Shown: piece by piece, positions 18,779 to 28,668 of the stretch
Numbering within the stretch: position 1 is the stretch's first letter
How the letters are laid out: every line of letters begins with the position of its first letter
Assembly: GCF_001854885.1 (NCBI RefSeq)
Contig: NZ_MDDV01000005.1
Location: 62,001-126,000, forward strand
Direction of reading: 5' to 3'
Source: Ensifer sp. LCM 4579
Lineage (GTDB): Bacteria > Pseudomonadota > Alphaproteobacteria > Rhizobiales > Rhizobiaceae
DNA: 64,000 nt
Position numbers and translations under genes: made by a program
The notes under the pieces: generated by a model
Seen by the model: only the letters and a program-made list of their open reading frames with translations
Told to the model about the DNA's origin: nothing
Database searches by the model: none

Positions 18779-19264
18779 CTATTCGGCCTCGTTGGCCGGG
18801 GCCGCGTTGAGCTGGCCGTATTTCTCTTCGCCGATCGATTCGAGCAGCTGCAACTGCGATTCGAGGAAGTCGATGTGGCCCTCCTCGTCGGAAAGCAGTT
18901 CCTCGAACAGCCTCATCGAAATATAGTCGCCCGCCGCGTGACAGATGTCGCGGGAGTTCTTATAGGCGTTGCGGGCGTCGTATTCGCCGGCGAGGTCGGC
19001 CTTCAGCACTTCTTTGACGTTCTGCCCGATGCGTAGCGGCGCGACAGTCTGGAGGTTCGGATGGCCCTCGAGGAAGATGATGCGCGCGATCAGCTTGTCG
19101 GCGTGGTGCATCTCCTCGATGGATTCTTCGCGCTCCTTCTTTGCGAGCAGCGTGTAGCCCCAGTCTTCGAGAAGGCGGTAATGCAGCCAGTATTGGTTTA
19201 CGGCACCAAGTTCGAGAAAGAGCGCTTCGTTAAGCTGCTCGATGACCTTTGCGTCGCCTTTCAA
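18779..19264 (-). CDS. bfr: Bacterioferritin
   Basis: Heme-containing iron-storage ferritin. The 161 residues show the four-helix diiron pattern: [39 protein letters not shown] (E and ExxH ligands) and [17 protein letters not shown] place the start at a TTG (19264) preceded by GGAGGG, giving [18 protein letters not shown], the normal Bfr N-terminus. The ATG at 19288 would add eight residues that encode the ribosome binding site. The gene overlaps the end of bfd by 35 bases, so the pair is one operon with iron-responsive control. Confidence 0.92.
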   Translation of the reverse strand: MKGDAKVIEQLNEALFLELGAVNQYWLHYRLLEDWGYTLLAKKEREESIEEMHHADKLIARIIFLEGHPNLQTVAPLRIGQNVKEVLKADLAGEYDARNAYKNSRDICHAAGDYISMRLFEELLSDEEGHIDFLESQLQLLESIGEEKYGQLNAAPANEAE

Positions 19265-19541
19265 GATCCGCCCTCCGGCTCTCTTCATGGAATTGTCTGA
19301 GCCGGTTCATGAAATCAAATATCTCGGCTTCCGTCGAGTCGCGGCGGGCGTGATAGGCTTCCGTGGTGCGGATGATGATGTCGACGACATTGGGGAAACA
19401 GCCGCAGCAGCGGCCGCGCTTTTCCATCGCGTGATAGACTTTCGCCGGCACGATCAACTGCCAGCAGTCCTCATCGAGGAGGCTGACGATCGTGTCTTCG
19501 ATCTCTCTTTCCGTGATGTAATTGCAGCTGCAAACCAGCAT
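19230..19541 (-). CDS. bfd: Bacterioferritin-associated ferredoxin-like [2Fe-2S] protein
   Basis: Small electron carrier that reduces stored iron in bacterioferritin for release. The 103 residues begin [18 protein letters not shown], with CSC and, further on, [17 protein letters not shown]. These cysteines give the Cys-x-Cys ... Cys-x-x-Cys cluster of the BFD family, followed by a basic C-terminal tail [10 protein letters not shown]. The longer open frame from 19589 adds an unlikely extension. It lies directly upstream of bfr, with two candidate Irr-type operators 100-165 bases before it. Confidence 0.88.
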   Translation of the reverse strand: MLVCSCNYITEREIEDTIVSLLDEDCWQLIVPAKVYHAMEKRGRCCGCFPNVVDIIIRTTEAYHARRDSTEAEIFDFMNRLRQFHEESRRADLERRRKGHRAA

Positions 19542-19643
19542 GTCGCCTTGCCTGTCAAACGCAACGTCCTGAATTGCTTCATAAAGCAAAAGAGGACGTT
19601 TAGCGTCAAGAAAAAACTCTCCGGCGTGAAACCGGCCGATTTG

Positions 19644-19703
19644 TTAGAGTCGTTCTAAACTTGATAAAAAGTTTCGTATTTTCATTCCATTAGACGATTC
19701 TAA
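19644..19703 (-). promoter_or_regulatory. Two candidate Irr/ICE-type iron operators before bfd-bfr
   Basis: TTAGAGTCGTTCTAAA at 19644-19659 and TTAGACGATTCTAA at 19690-19703 are dyads of TTAGA/TTCTAA half-sites close to the iron control element (about TTTAGAA...TTCTAAA) recalled for the rhizobial regulator Irr. The half-site spacing differs by one base between the two. The surrounding DNA is AT-rich for this genome, as expected of a promoter. Confidence 0.5.
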
Positions 19704-19815
19704 GGTTCATGTTCCCGAGCATGAATCCTTTCGCTTCGGCCGGCATGCTGCGACATTTTTACGCGGTCTGGTCGGGTGAGCCCCTTCTGCGGGTGGTGGG
19801 CGGATCGGTTGCGGT
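19704..19815. other. Region between dnaE2 end and the bfd promoter
   Basis: No gene is seen. An inverted repeat TTCATG-TTCCCGAG-CATGAA (19706-19725) lies downstream of the dnaE2 stop; it has no clear T tract, so its role as a terminator is uncertain. Confidence 0.4.
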
Positions 19816-22800
19816 TCAATGGAAATTGCGCCCTTTCGGCATGACCTCGGCCGCCTCGCCCGCCACATCAGGGTGCCCCGGCGGATCGTATGCGGATTGG
19901 CCCAGCTGCTGCTGCCGGAGCCGCCGCTTGTCGCGGGCGTCGGCCGTCGGCCGCAAGGCCGCGTCCGCCCGGTCGCTGGCGCCGAAGCGTCTTGCCTCCT
20001 TGCGCAAGAGGCCGAGCATCGGCGTCATGTCTTCGATATATTCGGCGACCACATGGATGACGCCGCTTTCGCTCTGCAGGCGGCCGCGGATCTTCACGAG
20101 CCGCGATCCCATGACCTCCGCCCGGTATTTCCGAAACGTCCTTTCCCAGACGATGATGTTGGAAACGCCGGTCTCGTCCTCGATCGTCATGAAGATGACG
20201 CCATTGGCCGAACCCGGGCGCTGGCGGACGAGCACGACCCCGGCCACCGTCACCCGTCTTCCAGCCGGCGTCTTCATGAGGTCGCGATTGCAAGTGATGC
20301 CCATGCGTGCAAAATCCTGCCGCATGAAGGAAACCGGATGGGCCTTGAGCGAGAGCGTCAGGGTCCGATAGTCGTGGATGACATGTTCGCCCTCGGGCAT
20401 CACCGGCAGGCTGACTGCGGGTTCGGCCTGCAGGTCCTCGGCGCCCGCGCCGTCGAACAGCGGCAGCCGCTCGACCGCAGAGGCTTCGTCGAGCGCCTTC
20501 ACCGCCCAAAGTGCGGCGCGCCGGTCGAGGCCGATCGAGCGGAAGGCATCGGCATCCGCCAGGCGCTCCAGCACGGGACGGGTCAATCCGGAGCGGATCC
20601 AGAGATCGTGAACGGAGCGGTATCCATCGCCGCGGTGCTGAACCAGCGCTTCCATATCCGTCCGGCGCAGCCCCTTGACCAGCCGGAAGCCCAGCCGGAC
20701 GGCTTTTCGCGACCGGATGACATCCCGCATGGCCTTGTGGCGCGGATCGATCGCATCCCTGTTGAACAGGTCCGTCCCTTCGAGCAGGGCGTCCCAATCC
20801 GAATGGTTGATGTCGACCGGCAGCATCCTGACCCCGTGCTCGCGCGCGTCGCGCACGAGCTGGGCAGGGGCGTAGAAACCCATCGGCTGCGAATTCAAAA
20901 GCGCCGCGCAGAAGATATCCGGATAATAGGCCTTGAACCAGGACGAGGCATAGACGAGGGAGGCGAAGGAGGCGGCATGGCTTTCGGGAAAGCCGTATTC
21001 GCCGAAACCCTTGATCTGGTTGAAGCAGCGCTCGGCGAATTCCGGCTCGTAACCGTTTGCGACCATGCCGTCGATCATCTTGCGCTCGAAGGTATGAATC
21101 GTGCCCGTCCGCTTGAAGGTCGCCATGGCGCGGCGGAGCTGATCGGCCTCGCTCGGTGAAAAGCCGGCGGCGGTGATCGCGATCTGCATCGCCTGTTCCT
21201 GAAACAGCGGCACCCCCAGCGTCCTTTCCAGGACCGCCCTCAATTCCGGGCTCGGATAATCGACCGGCTCGCCCCGGCGCTGCGCCTCGCGCCGCTTCAG
21301 ATACGGATGCACCATGTTGCCCTGGATCGGCCCGGGGCGAACGATCGCGACCTCGATTACCAAATCGTACATCTCGCGCGGCTGCAGGCGCGGCAGCATG
21401 CTCATCTGCGCCCGGCTTTCGATCTGGAAGACCCCGACCGTATCGGCCCGGCAGATCATATCGTAAACCGCCTGCTGCTGGTCCTGGTAGAGTTCGGCCA
21501 GTATTTTCGGCTGACCGTAATGCGTCTCCAGAAGCTTGAAGGCCTTGGCGAGGCAGGTCAGCATGCCGAGCGCCAGCACGTCGACCTTGAGGATCTTCAA
21601 CTGGTCGAGATCGTCCTTGTCCCATTCGATCATGTAGCGGTCGGGCATGGCCGTGTTCATGATCGGCACGACCTCGTCGAGCCGATCGCGGGTGATGACG
21701 AAGCCGCCGACATGCTGGGAGAGATGGCGCGGGAAGTTCATGAGCAGGCTCGCATAGGCAAGGACGCGCCGCGTCAGCGGATCGGCGATGTCGAGGCCCG
21801 CGCCTCTGGCCTGCTCTTCGGTGAAGGGCGAGGTTCCCCAGCCCCAGATGGAGCTGACGAGCGCCGATTGCACATCCTCCGAAAGGCCGAAGGCCTTGGC
21901 GACCTCGCGTCCGGCGGAGCGCGAGCGATAGCTGATCACCGCGGCGGTGAGGCCCGCATGCTCCCGGCCATAGTTCCGGTAGATATATTGGATGACCTCC
22001 TCGCGCCGCTCGTGCTCGAAATCGACATCGATGTCGGGCGGCTCGTCGCGGTCCTTCGACAGGAAGCGGTCGAACAGCAGCGTGAATTTCTGCGGATCGA
22101 CATCGGTGATGCCGAGGCAGAAGCAGACCGAGGAATTGGCCGCCGACCCTCGCCCCTGGCAGAGGATGTCGACGCTGCGGGCGAATTTCACCAGCTTGTG
22201 GACGGTCAGGAAATAGGGCTCGTACTTCTTCTCGTGGATGAGTTCGAGCTCGTAATCGATCTGGCGCCTGACCTTGTCCGGCACGCCGTCGGGATAGCGC
22301 TCGATCGCCCCTTCCGCGACGAGCCTGCGCAGGCTTGTCGCCGGGCTCTCGCCATTCTCGTTTTCATCCGGATATTGATGGCTGAGCTCGTCGAGGCTGA
22401 AGGAGAGCCGCTCGAAAAACCGGCGCGCATTGGCGATCGCCTCGGGATAATCGCTGAACAGCCGCGCCATTTCCTTCGGCCCCTTCAGATGCCTTTCGGC
22501 ATTCTTCTGGAGGAGGAAGCCGGCGCTCATGACCGTCACATGCTCGCGGATCGCGGTCACCACATCGGCGAGCGGGCGGTAATGCGGGTCGTGGTAGAGC
22601 GCGTCGTTGGTGGCGAGAAGCGGGACGCCGGCCTTGCGGGCGACGGCGGCCAGAGCGGCGAAATCGTGCCGGTCGAAGCCGTCATAGCGCGGCGTCAGGC
22701 CGAGATGGAGCCGGTTGCCGAGAGGCTCCCGCAAGGTCTGCAGAAGCGCGTCCAGTTTTTCGGGTTCCGGCCGGCCGCCCTTCGGCAGGACGATCAGCAG

Positions 22801-23187
22801 AAGCTCTTCCTGCCACTCGAGGAGATCGGCGAAATAAAGTGTGCAGTCGCCTTTCTTCGAACGCAGGTTCCCGGCGCTGAGCAGGCGGCAGAGATGCCCC
22901 CAGCCGCGCCGGTTTTGAGGATAGGCAAGGATGTCCGGCGTGTCGTCGGCAAAGGTGAGGCGAGCGCCCGGCTGGAAAGGATAGCGTTCCAGCTTCGCCT
23001 TGGCATGGGCCCGCACGACGCCGGCGACGCTGTTGCGGTCGGCGATGCCGAGGCCGGAAAGTCCGATCTTCTTGGCAAAGACGACCATCTCCTCGGCCGG
23101 CGCCGCCCCTTCGAGAAAGGAGAAGTTCGTGCGCGCGCCCAGTTCGTAGAAGATGGGGGACTCGTAGAAGGTGGGTTCTCCGCTCAT
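19816..23187 (-). CDS. dnaE2: Error-prone DNA polymerase DnaE2 (ImuC)
   Basis: C-family polymerase used in damage-induced translesion synthesis. The 1123 residues are of family length: N-terminal PHP domain ([20 protein letters not shown]), polymerase core with [16 protein letters not shown] (catalytic Asp residues) and the DnaE2-type [13 protein letters not shown] segment (here [14 protein letters not shown]), a helix-hairpin-helix region, and an OB fold ([21 protein letters not shown]). The start overlaps the imuB stop by 4 bases. It is the third gene of imuA-imuB-dnaE2, controlled by the LexA-type site at 25615. Confidence 0.96.
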   Translation of the reverse strand: MSGEPTFYESPIFYELGARTNFSFLEGAAPAEEMVVFAKKIGLSGLGIADRNSVAGVVRAHAKAKLERYPFQPGARLTFADDTPDILAYPQNRRGWGHLCRLLSAGNLRSKKGDCTLYFADLLEWQEELLLIVLPKGGRPEPEKLDALLQTLREPLGNRLHLGLTPRYDGFDRHDFAALAAVARKAGVPLLATNDALYHDPHYRPLADVVTAIREHVTVMSAGFLLQKNAERHLKGPKEMARLFSDYPEAIANARRFFERLSFSLDELSHQYPDENENGESPATSLRRLVAEGAIERYPDGVPDKVRRQIDYELELIHEKKYEPYFLTVHKLVKFARSVDILCQGRGSAANSSVCFCLGITDVDPQKFTLLFDRFLSKDRDEPPDIDVDFEHERREEVIQYIYRNYGREHAGLTAAVISYRSRSAGREVAKAFGLSEDVQSALVSSIWGWGTSPFTEEQARGAGLDIADPLTRRVLAYASLLMNFPRHLSQHVGGFVITRDRLDEVVPIMNTAMPDRYMIEWDKDDLDQLKILKVDVLALGMLTCLAKAFKLLETHYGQPKILAELYQDQQQAVYDMICRADTVGVFQIESRAQMSMLPRLQPREMYDLVIEVAIVRPGPIQGNMVHPYLKRREAQRRGEPVDYPSPELRAVLERTLGVPLFQEQAMQIAITAAGFSPSEADQLRRAMATFKRTGTIHTFERKMIDGMVANGYEPEFAERCFNQIKGFGEYGFPESHAASFASLVYASSWFKAYYPDIFCAALLNSQPMGFYAPAQLVRDAREHGVRMLPVDINHSDWDALLEGTDLFNRDAIDPRHKAMRDVIRSRKAVRLGFRLVKGLRRTDMEALVQHRGDGYRSVHDLWIRSGLTRPVLERLADADAFRSIGLDRRAALWAVKALDEASAVERLPLFDGAGAEDLQAEPAVSLPVMPEGEHVIHDYRTLTLSLKAHPVSFMRQDFARMGITCNRDLMKTPAGRRVTVAGVVLVRQRPGSANGVIFMTIEDETGVSNIIVWERTFRKYRAEVMGSRLVKIRGRLQSESGVIHVVAEYIEDMTPMLGLLRKEARRFGASDRADAALRPTADARDKRRLRQQQLGQSAYDPPGHPDVAGEAAEVMPKGRNFH

Positions 23188-24797
23188 GCGAAAACTCCAT
23201 GCATGAACCAGCGGGCCGAGGAGACTTCCCGCTCATAAAGGCCTTCGCGAAACAGCCAGAACCGCCGGCCCTCCTGATCCTCGACCCGGAAATAGTCGCG
23301 GGTCGGGTGGTCCTCGCCATCGATCCACCATTCGGCGGCGATGCGTTCCGGCCCCTCGGCGCGGGCGACGCGGTAGCGGGTCTTGCGCCAGTTGAAGCTG
23401 CGCGGGGGACCCTCCGGCACTTCGGCCGTCGCCTCCACCGGTTCGGGATGGGCGAAAATCCGTAAAGGACGGTTTTCGGGAAAGGCCCCGCCTTCCAGGC
23501 CTGGCGCATCCAGGAGTGCTGCGACGTCCCGCAAGGGGAAAAATCCGCCCGCCCGTTCGGGCAGATGGCTTTCGGCAAAGCAAGCCTGCATCAGGCAATC
23601 GGGCCCGAAGCGGGCGGAAACCTTGTCGACGAAGGCGGCAAGCGGCTGGCTTTCATCGGGGACGCCGGAAAAATCCTGCTGGGCGGGATCGAGCCTCTCG
23701 CTTCTGAGCACGGCAAGCCGGAGAATTTCGAAGCCGAATCCGGCATCGAGATCGTCATGAACCGCCTGCAGCCGCTCGCGAAAAAGCGCCGCGATCCGCC
23801 CGGCGTCGTTCAAGGCAAAGGCGGCGTGGGCCTGAACGCGGAATACTCGACCATCGACACGGAACAGCAGGAGTTCGAACAGCCGTCCGCCTTCGCCCTG
23901 CCGCTCGAGAGAGGCGCGAACGTCCTTGGCGAGATGCCGGGTCAGTTCGAGAATATACGCCTCGTCCTGCAGCGGCTCGGCAAAGCGGCGCTCGGCGGAA
24001 AAACTCGGCACCGGCAGGCGCGGTGAGAGCGGTTCATCCACCCGGCCCCTTGCCTGATCGAGCCTGAGGAGAAGTTGGGGGCCGAAGCGGCGGGCAAGCG
24101 GCGCGCGCGGCGCCTTGAGAAGATCGCCGATCTCTCTCAGCCCGACGCGTTCGAGTGCGGCGACGGTTTCCGCCGGCAGGCGGAGTGCCGCGACCGGCAG
24201 GGGAGCCAGGATCCGGTCGGCCTCCTCGGGGTCGATGACGTCGGCATGGCCATGGCGGGAGGCGGCCCAGGAGAGGCCGGCGGAAGAGGATATGGTCGCG
24301 CGCGCCTCGACCCCGAGCGCAAAAAGCCGGGAGAGCACATCGCTGACCAGCGCCTTTTCGCCGCCGAAGAGATGCGCGCAGCCGGTGATGTCGAGGAACA
24401 GGCCATCCTTGCCGTCGAGCGCGACAAGCGGCGTATAGCGGTCGCACCAGTCGGCAAGCCCTTCCAGAAAGGCCTGGTCGGCCGAAGGATCGGCGACGAT
24501 CACGTCGAGCGCCGGGCACATGGCGCGCGCTTCCGCCGCCCCCTGGCCGCGCTTCAGGCCGATCCGCTCCGCAAGCGTATCGAGCGCGACGAGGCGCATG
24601 GCATTGTCGATCCTGGCGGCGAAAACGACGGGCGGGTGATCAGGACGCCCGCGCGAAAGCCAGGAGGCGCCCCAGCGGCTCCGCGCGACACGATCGGCCG
24701 GCAGATGCGGAAAGTGGATCGCCAGGATCCTCTGGCTGGTCGATTGCCTGAAGAGCGGCGCTTCGGCGCTCGTCAAGGGGGTAGAAGCGGCGGTCAT
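23184..24797 (-). CDS. imuB: ImuB, Y-family-like DNA repair protein
   Basis: Catalytically inactive Y-family homologue that, by family knowledge, bridges the beta clamp, ImuA and DnaE2. The 537 residues start [20 protein letters not shown] with the fold beginning [17 protein letters not shown], and contain the palm segment [23 protein letters not shown] and the finger/thumb stretch [22 protein letters not shown]. The carboxylates of active Pol IV/V do not line up, as expected for ImuB. I start at ATG 24797; the longer frame from 24902 only overprints imuA. It overlaps imuA by 158 bases and dnaE2 by 4. Confidence 0.93.
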   Translation of the reverse strand: MTAASTPLTSAEAPLFRQSTSQRILAIHFPHLPADRVARSRWGASWLSRGRPDHPPVVFAARIDNAMRLVALDTLAERIGLKRGQGAAEARAMCPALDVIVADPSADQAFLEGLADWCDRYTPLVALDGKDGLFLDITGCAHLFGGEKALVSDVLSRLFALGVEARATISSSAGLSWAASRHGHADVIDPEEADRILAPLPVAALRLPAETVAALERVGLREIGDLLKAPRAPLARRFGPQLLLRLDQARGRVDEPLSPRLPVPSFSAERRFAEPLQDEAYILELTRHLAKDVRASLERQGEGGRLFELLLFRVDGRVFRVQAHAAFALNDAGRIAALFRERLQAVHDDLDAGFGFEILRLAVLRSERLDPAQQDFSGVPDESQPLAAFVDKVSARFGPDCLMQACFAESHLPERAGGFFPLRDVAALLDAPGLEGGAFPENRPLRIFAHPEPVEATAEVPEGPPRSFNWRKTRYRVARAEGPERIAAEWWIDGEDHPTRDYFRVEDQEGRRFWLFREGLYEREVSSARWFMHGVFA

Positions 24798-25593
24798 GGG
24801 CGTTCCATTCGAGAAAGATGTCGTGAGGGGCAGACGCCCTGTTTTTTTCGACAAGGAGGTGAAAGCTCGGATGGCCGACGCTGCCGCAAAGCATCGAGCC
24901 ATCGGGGAGGGGACGTTCGCCGGCCGGCGCCGGCTTGACCTGAAAGCGGAAAAAGGCGCTGCTTGCCTCCTCTTCCCCCGCCTGCCGGAAGAGAAGAAGC
25001 GGAACCTGGCCGGCCCGCGCCTTGACGTGCAGGCGCCGGCTCTCGCTCAAGGCGAGAGAGGCGGGATTGCCGCGGATTTCCAGCACGATCGTGGCGAAGA
25101 CCGGCACCGAAAGCGCCGTCTCGGCGATCCAGAGCGCATCCTTGACCTTGCCCGCGGAGACGAAGAGGAGCCGTTCCGCGTCGAGCCCGTAGCTCCTCAG
25201 TCCGGGGGCATAAGGATTGCCGGCCTCGCGCGCGGCAAGCGCCTGGCTGATCCACAGGACCGGGGCGAGATGACCCTTTTGCTTCCTCCGCTGCTGGTAC
25301 AGAACGGCAAGCGCCATGACGAAGCCGGCCGCCGCGCCTGCATCGCGGGTTTCCGCATTGCGGATTTCCACCAGGCCCTCGAGCGGCAAACCGCCTTTGA
25401 GCACATCGTCGAGCGAGGCAATTCCAAAGGGCATGACCTGGCGGTCCGGCGCTCTCTCCCTGCCGCGGCGAAAGCCGGCGCGATCGGCATCCCGGATCGC
25501 CGGCACGACAGCGGTCGAGCAGCCGTTCTCAATCCGTGCTATGCTTTCACGAAGGGAAAGAATGGTTTGCCGTTGCACGGCGTTCTCGGCCAT
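24640..25593 (-). CDS. imuA: ImuA, SOS mutagenesis protein (RecA/SulA-like)
   Basis: First gene of the mutasome operon. The 317 residues begin MAENAVQRQTILSLRESIAR and have a RecA-like fold: PFGIASLDDVLKGGLPLEGLVEI replaces the Walker A, then VLWISQALAAREAGNPYAPG and GLDAERLLFVSA. No canonical GKT/S P-loop is present, as is typical of ImuA. ATG 25593 has GGAG nine bases upstream. The LexA-type box lies 22-36 bases before the start. The last 158 bases also encode the start of imuB in another frame. Confidence 0.9.
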   Translation of the reverse strand: MAENAVQRQTILSLRESIARIENGCSTAVVPAIRDADRAGFRRGRERAPDRQVMPFGIASLDDVLKGGLPLEGLVEIRNAETRDAGAAAGFVMALAVLYQQRRKQKGHLAPVLWISQALAAREAGNPYAPGLRSYGLDAERLLFVSAGKVKDALWIAETALSVPVFATIVLEIRGNPASLALSESRRLHVKARAGQVPLLLFRQAGEEEASSAFFRFQVKPAPAGERPLPDGSMLCGSVGHPSFHLLVEKNRASAPHDIFLEWNAHDRRFYPLDERRSAALQAIDQPEDPGDPLSASAGRSCRAEPLGRLLAFARAS

Positions 25594-25614
25594 GACGGTC
25601 AACTCCGATCATAT

Positions 25615-25629
25615 GTTCACGTTATGTTC
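25615..25629. promoter_or_regulatory. LexA (SOS) box for imuA-imuB-dnaE2
   Basis: GTTCACGTTATGTTC fits the alphaproteobacterial LexA operator GTTC-N7-GTTC exactly. It lies just upstream of imuA on the minus strand and about 130 bases from the divergent metallopeptidase gene. Confidence 0.85.
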
Positions 25630-25761
25630 TTATGGATTCCAGAGCTTGCGAAAAGAGTCAACCGTCATCACATGAGAATTTATTCCTTACCCCGTCCGGG
25701 CGGAATTCAACACTCGAAAAACAAAGGCGAAACCGCTATATGAGGGCGACAAGGAGTGCCC

Positions 25762-26196
25762 ATGGCCCGCATAGACCAGACCGAAAATTGGCGGGAACGC
25801 CACGCACCGACGCTCACGACATTCGAACAGCTTGCGTTTGAAGCCTATATCCATCTGCCGGAGGAATTCCGCAAGCTGACGACGGATCTCACCATCGAAG
25901 TTGCCGATTTTCCGAGCGACGACGTCTTCGAAGACATGGCGCTGGAGACGCCTTTCGACCTGCTCGGCCTCTTCGAAGGCCGCGGCATCGGCGAACGCTT
26001 CACGCTCGAAACCGGCGAACTGCCGAACCGGATCATTCTCTACCGTCGCCCGATCCTCGACTATTGGGCGGAAAACGACGAAACGCTGGGCGACATCATC
26101 ACCCATGTGCTGATCCACGAGATCGGCCACCATTTCGGCCTGTCCGACGACGACATGGAGCGGATCGAGGCGAGCGTCGAGCATCTGGGCGGCTAA
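25762..26196 (+). CDS. Zincin-like metallopeptidase family protein
   Basis: A 144-residue soluble protein of the DUF1025/minimal-zincin family. The zinc motif HEIGHHFG, followed by DDDMERIE, is near residues 118-135, and the N-terminal half has LTTFEQLAFEAYIHLPEEF and VADFPSDDVFEDM, conserved in this family. ATG 25762 has AAGGAG five bases upstream; an in-frame GTG six bases earlier is inside that site. The physiological substrate is unknown. It is divergent from imuA, and element A1 follows directly. Confidence 0.88.
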   Translation: MARIDQTENWRERHAPTLTTFEQLAFEAYIHLPEEFRKLTTDLTIEVADFPSDDVFEDMALETPFDLLGLFEGRGIGERFTLETGELPNRIILYRRPILDYWAENDETLGDIITHVLIHEIGHHFGLSDDDMERIEASVEHLGG

Positions 26197-26225
26197 GCGC
26201 ACCTGTGGCGCTGCGCGTCGTTTCA

Positions 26226-26312
26226 AACGCGCAAAGGTCGCTGTAAACTCTTTGAACTTGCGCATTGAGCTTTCCGAAAATCGGGTACGATTTTCGGGCC
26301 GACGCGCTAAGA
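26226..26312. repeat. Repeat element A, copy 1
   Basis: ACGCGCAAAGGTCGCTGTAA ... CCGAAAATCGGGTACGATTT ... CCGACGCGCTAA. Near-identical copies are at 55182-55284 and 57151-57236, with a truncated one at 16507-16543. The right half forms a hairpin CCGAAAATCG-GRTA-CGATTTTCGG (one mismatch here). Confidence 0.85.
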
Positions 26313-26441
26313 CGCGCATTTCACCGCGGCAGGGATCGCAGCTGTTTATGCTTGCCCGCCGGCGATTACGGGACCATTTTCGCCTCGATTCTGAGTCATG
26401 CTGCCTTTTCTTGACTGGTCCTTCGGGCGAGGAGGTCGACC

Positions 26442-27119
26442 ATGTCTCAGCACTATCCAGACCATCCGCTGCAACCGGGCGATCAGGCCCCGAACATCGT
26501 GCTGGACGCGATATCCCGCGAGGGCAGGATCGCGCTTGATGATTTTCGCGGCCGAAGCCCCGTGTTGATCGGTTTGTTTCGAGGGCTGCTTTGTCCGTTC
26601 TGCCGACGCCATGTTGCGGCGATGGCCCGGCTCAACCCGGTCCTCAGCGAGAAAGGTGTCGCCTCGCTGGCGGTGGTCAACACCCCGGTAGAACGCGCAC
26701 GCCTTTATTTCCGCTACCAGCCGATACCCGGCCTGCTCGCCGCATCCGATACCGAGCGAGCTTCGCACCGCGTCTTCGGCCTGCCTCTCATCGAGTTTAC
26801 GGAAAATGAGACCAACTGGCCGCAGAGGGTCGGAATGGACGCGGTCTCGGCGATGCGGGTCGATTGGCCGGGGGAGTTGCCCGAACCGATGGATCCGGCG
26901 AGCGGCGGCGACCTTCTCAGCAGCAGGGACGGGTATGAAATCACGGAAGCCGATGAACAGGTGCGGATACCCGGTCATTTGCAGCTTGTCGGCCATTTCC
27001 TGCTCGACCGCGACGGCGTGGTACGCTGGAGCTTCACGGAAGTCGAAGAGGATGGCCGAAACGTATGCCGGGCGTTGAATCCCGAAGAATTGATGTCGGC
27101 AGCTTCCCAACTCGCATGA
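26442..27119 (+). CDS. AhpC/TSA-type redoxin domain protein
   Basis: A 225-residue thioredoxin-fold peroxidase-like protein. It begins with the peroxiredoxin pattern HPLQPGDQAPNIVLDAI and has the redox cysteines in GLLCPFCRRH (CxxC near residues 47-50, where peroxiredoxins have PxxTxxC). The C-terminal part includes HFLLDRDGVVRW. The CPFC arrangement suggests disulfide exchange or thiol-dependent peroxide reduction rather than a classic 2-Cys AhpC; the substrate is inference. GGAGG lies seven bases before the ATG. The gene stands alone between repeat A1 and the convergent DUF1737 gene. Confidence 0.8.
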   Translation: MSQHYPDHPLQPGDQAPNIVLDAISREGRIALDDFRGRSPVLIGLFRGLLCPFCRRHVAAMARLNPVLSEKGVASLAVVNTPVERARLYFRYQPIPGLLAASDTERASHRVFGLPLIEFTENETNWPQRVGMDAVSAMRVDWPGELPEPMDPASGGDLLSSRDGYEITEADEQVRIPGHLQLVGHFLLDRDGVVRWSFTEVEEDGRNVCRALNPEELMSAASQLA

Positions 27120-27197
27120 TACGGCCACAAGTCGTCGTCGGCCGCGGCGCGCTCTCGATTGACCTCTCGCTACTGGGAGACGCTCGCGACGTTGCGC

Positions 27198-27404
27198 TCA
27201 CTCTTCCGAGAGCTTGATGTCCGGATGGTAATCCTTGCCCGACACTTCCTTCACCACCGCCTGCCCGCACTGCATATGCTGGGTGTCGGCGTTGAAGGCA
27301 TAGGTCGGATTGCCGTGGAGCTCCCATCCCTGGTTCAGCGCCGCCGTCACCTTGTGACAGAAGGAGGCGTCGTCGGGGCCGGTGAGAAAGCGATAGAGTT
27401 TCAC
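27198..27404 (-). CDS. DUF1737 domain small protein
   Basis: A 68-residue protein starting M(GTG)-KLYRFLTGPDDASFCHKVTAALNQGW, which fits the DUF1737 family (about 60 residues, YxxLTGxDDxxFCxxVxxxLxxGW). Function unknown. The GTG start overlaps the stop of the CoA-ester lyase gene as GTGA, so it is translated with it. The conserved pairing with an HpcH/HpaI-type lyase may hint at a link, but that is inference. Confidence 0.82.
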   Translation of the reverse strand: MKLYRFLTGPDDASFCHKVTAALNQGWELHGNPTYAFNADTQHMQCGQAVVKEVSGKDYHPDIKLSEE

Positions 27405-28306
27405 GATCTTGCCTTTCGTGTTTCGATGATATCCGCCTTGGCGGCGAGTTTCTGCGCTTGGTCCAGATGCAGCCGCTCGACCATGCGGCCGTTGAGGCTG
27501 ATCACGCCCCTGCTGGAATTTTCCGGAAGGGCAAAGGCGGCGATGATCGCGCGCGCCTCTGCGAGCGCCGCGTCGCCGATGCCGAAGGCTTCGTTGGCGA
27601 AAGCGATCTGGGCCGGGTGGATCAGCATCTTGCCGTCATAGCCCATGTCGCGTCCCTGCCGGCACTCGGCTTCGAAGCCCTGCGCATCGCGGAAGTCGTT
27701 GAAGACCGCATCGACGGCATCGAGACCGCTGCCGCGGGCGGCAAGCAGGATCTGCATCAGCCAGGGCACAAGATAGGGGCGGCCCGGGAGGTCGGCGACG
27801 CCCGTCGCCTTTCTCATATCATTCAGGCCGACGACGAGGCAGTCGAGCCGGCCGGCGCGCGTGCGCCCGGTCTCGGCGATCGCCGGCGCATTGATCACGC
27901 CGCGCGGCGTCTCGATCATCGCCCAGAGCCTTACGCTTTCCGGTACGCCCTTTTTCACGAGCCAGTCGAGGGCGGCCTGAATGTCGGCGGGCACTTCGAC
28001 CTTGGGCAGGAGGACCGTATCGGCATTGACGGCGAGTGCGGCGGCAAGATCCAGTTCGTCGAAACCCGCCTCCGTCCGGTTGATGCGGATGATCGTTTCG
28101 ATCTCAGGCCGATCCTCGGAAAGATGCCGTACCAGCGCGTCGCGCGCTTCACTCTTGCGCTCGGGCGCCACGGCATCCTCGAGATCGAAGATGACGGCAT
28201 CGGCGGTCAGATCCTTGACCTTGGCGAGCGCACGGGGGTTGTCCGCCGGAACGGAGAGCACGGAGCGGCGCAGCCGCACGGGATGGTGGTCGGTCGGTCT
28301 CGTCAT
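27401..28306 (-). CDS. HpcH/HpaI aldolase / citrate-lyase-beta-like CoA ester lyase
   Basis: A 301-residue TIM-barrel enzyme of the CitE/malyl-CoA lyase family, with LRRSVLSVPADNPRALAKVK, ADAVIFDLEDAVAPERKSEA (metal/substrate-binding ED), IIRINR, LWAMIETPRGVINAP (catalytic Glu) and GYDGKMLIHPAQIAFAN. By family these enzymes cleave or hydrolyse malyl-CoA, methylmalyl-CoA or citryl-CoA esters; the exact ester cannot be read here. I start at ATG 28306 (MTRPTDHHPVRLRRS); the upstream part of the frame is basic and unlike the family. It is followed by the overlapping DUF1737 gene. Confidence 0.87.
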   Translation of the reverse strand: MTRPTDHHPVRLRRSVLSVPADNPRALAKVKDLTADAVIFDLEDAVAPERKSEARDALVRHLSEDRPEIETIIRINRTEAGFDELDLAAALAVNADTVLLPKVEVPADIQAALDWLVKKGVPESVRLWAMIETPRGVINAPAIAETGRTRAGRLDCLVVGLNDMRKATGVADLPGRPYLVPWLMQILLAARGSGLDAVDAVFNDFRDAQGFEAECRQGRDMGYDGKMLIHPAQIAFANEAFGIGDAALAEARAIIAAFALPENSSRGVISLNGRMVERLHLDQAQKLAAKADIIETRKARS

Positions 28307-28422
28307 ACGCGTCGTTGTGCCCGCCTTTGCGCTTTCGCGCAAGCCGGCGCTCTTGCAGCTCTTTCGCGCCCCTTGCAAGCGCGCGGGCGCACACCCACAT
28401 GGCCTAGAGAAAGGTAATCTCC

Positions 28423-28668
28423 ATGCGTAGCATCCGCTCTGTCCTTTTCACGACCGCGGCCATCGTCCTCTCGCTGGCGGCTCTCGTTTTCACCGCTTCC
28501 CTGGCACTGGCGCTTGCCGGCATCGCCGCCGTGATCGCGATCGGCAGCGCGATCGCCGCAAGACTCGGCCCGCGGCCTCGGCCTGCGCAGGCTCGCGCGG
28601 CTTCCGCCGGTCGAGAACGCGAAATGCGGATTTGGAACGACGGCCGCGGCACGATCATCGATCTGTAA
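28423..28668 (+). CDS. Small hypothetical membrane protein
   Basis: An 81-residue protein with one long hydrophobic segment ([23 protein letters not shown]... through IAIGSAIAA, about residues 5-48, possibly two helices), then a basic Arg/Pro/Ala tail ending [15 protein letters not shown] do not recognise it. The ATG follows GAGAAAGGTAATCTCC. It lies alone between the divergent lyase gene and leuD. Translation is supported only by reading-frame quality and start context. Confidence 0.55.
   Translation: MRSIRSVLFTTAAIVLSLAALVFTASLALALAGIAAVIAIGSAIAARLGPRPRPAQARAASAGREREMRIWNDGRGTIIDL

Noticed and set aside
21307-23238. 643-codon open frame antisense to dnaE2
   Set aside because: It is the codon-bias shadow of dnaE2: low-complexity composition, no recognisable domain, no ribosome binding site.
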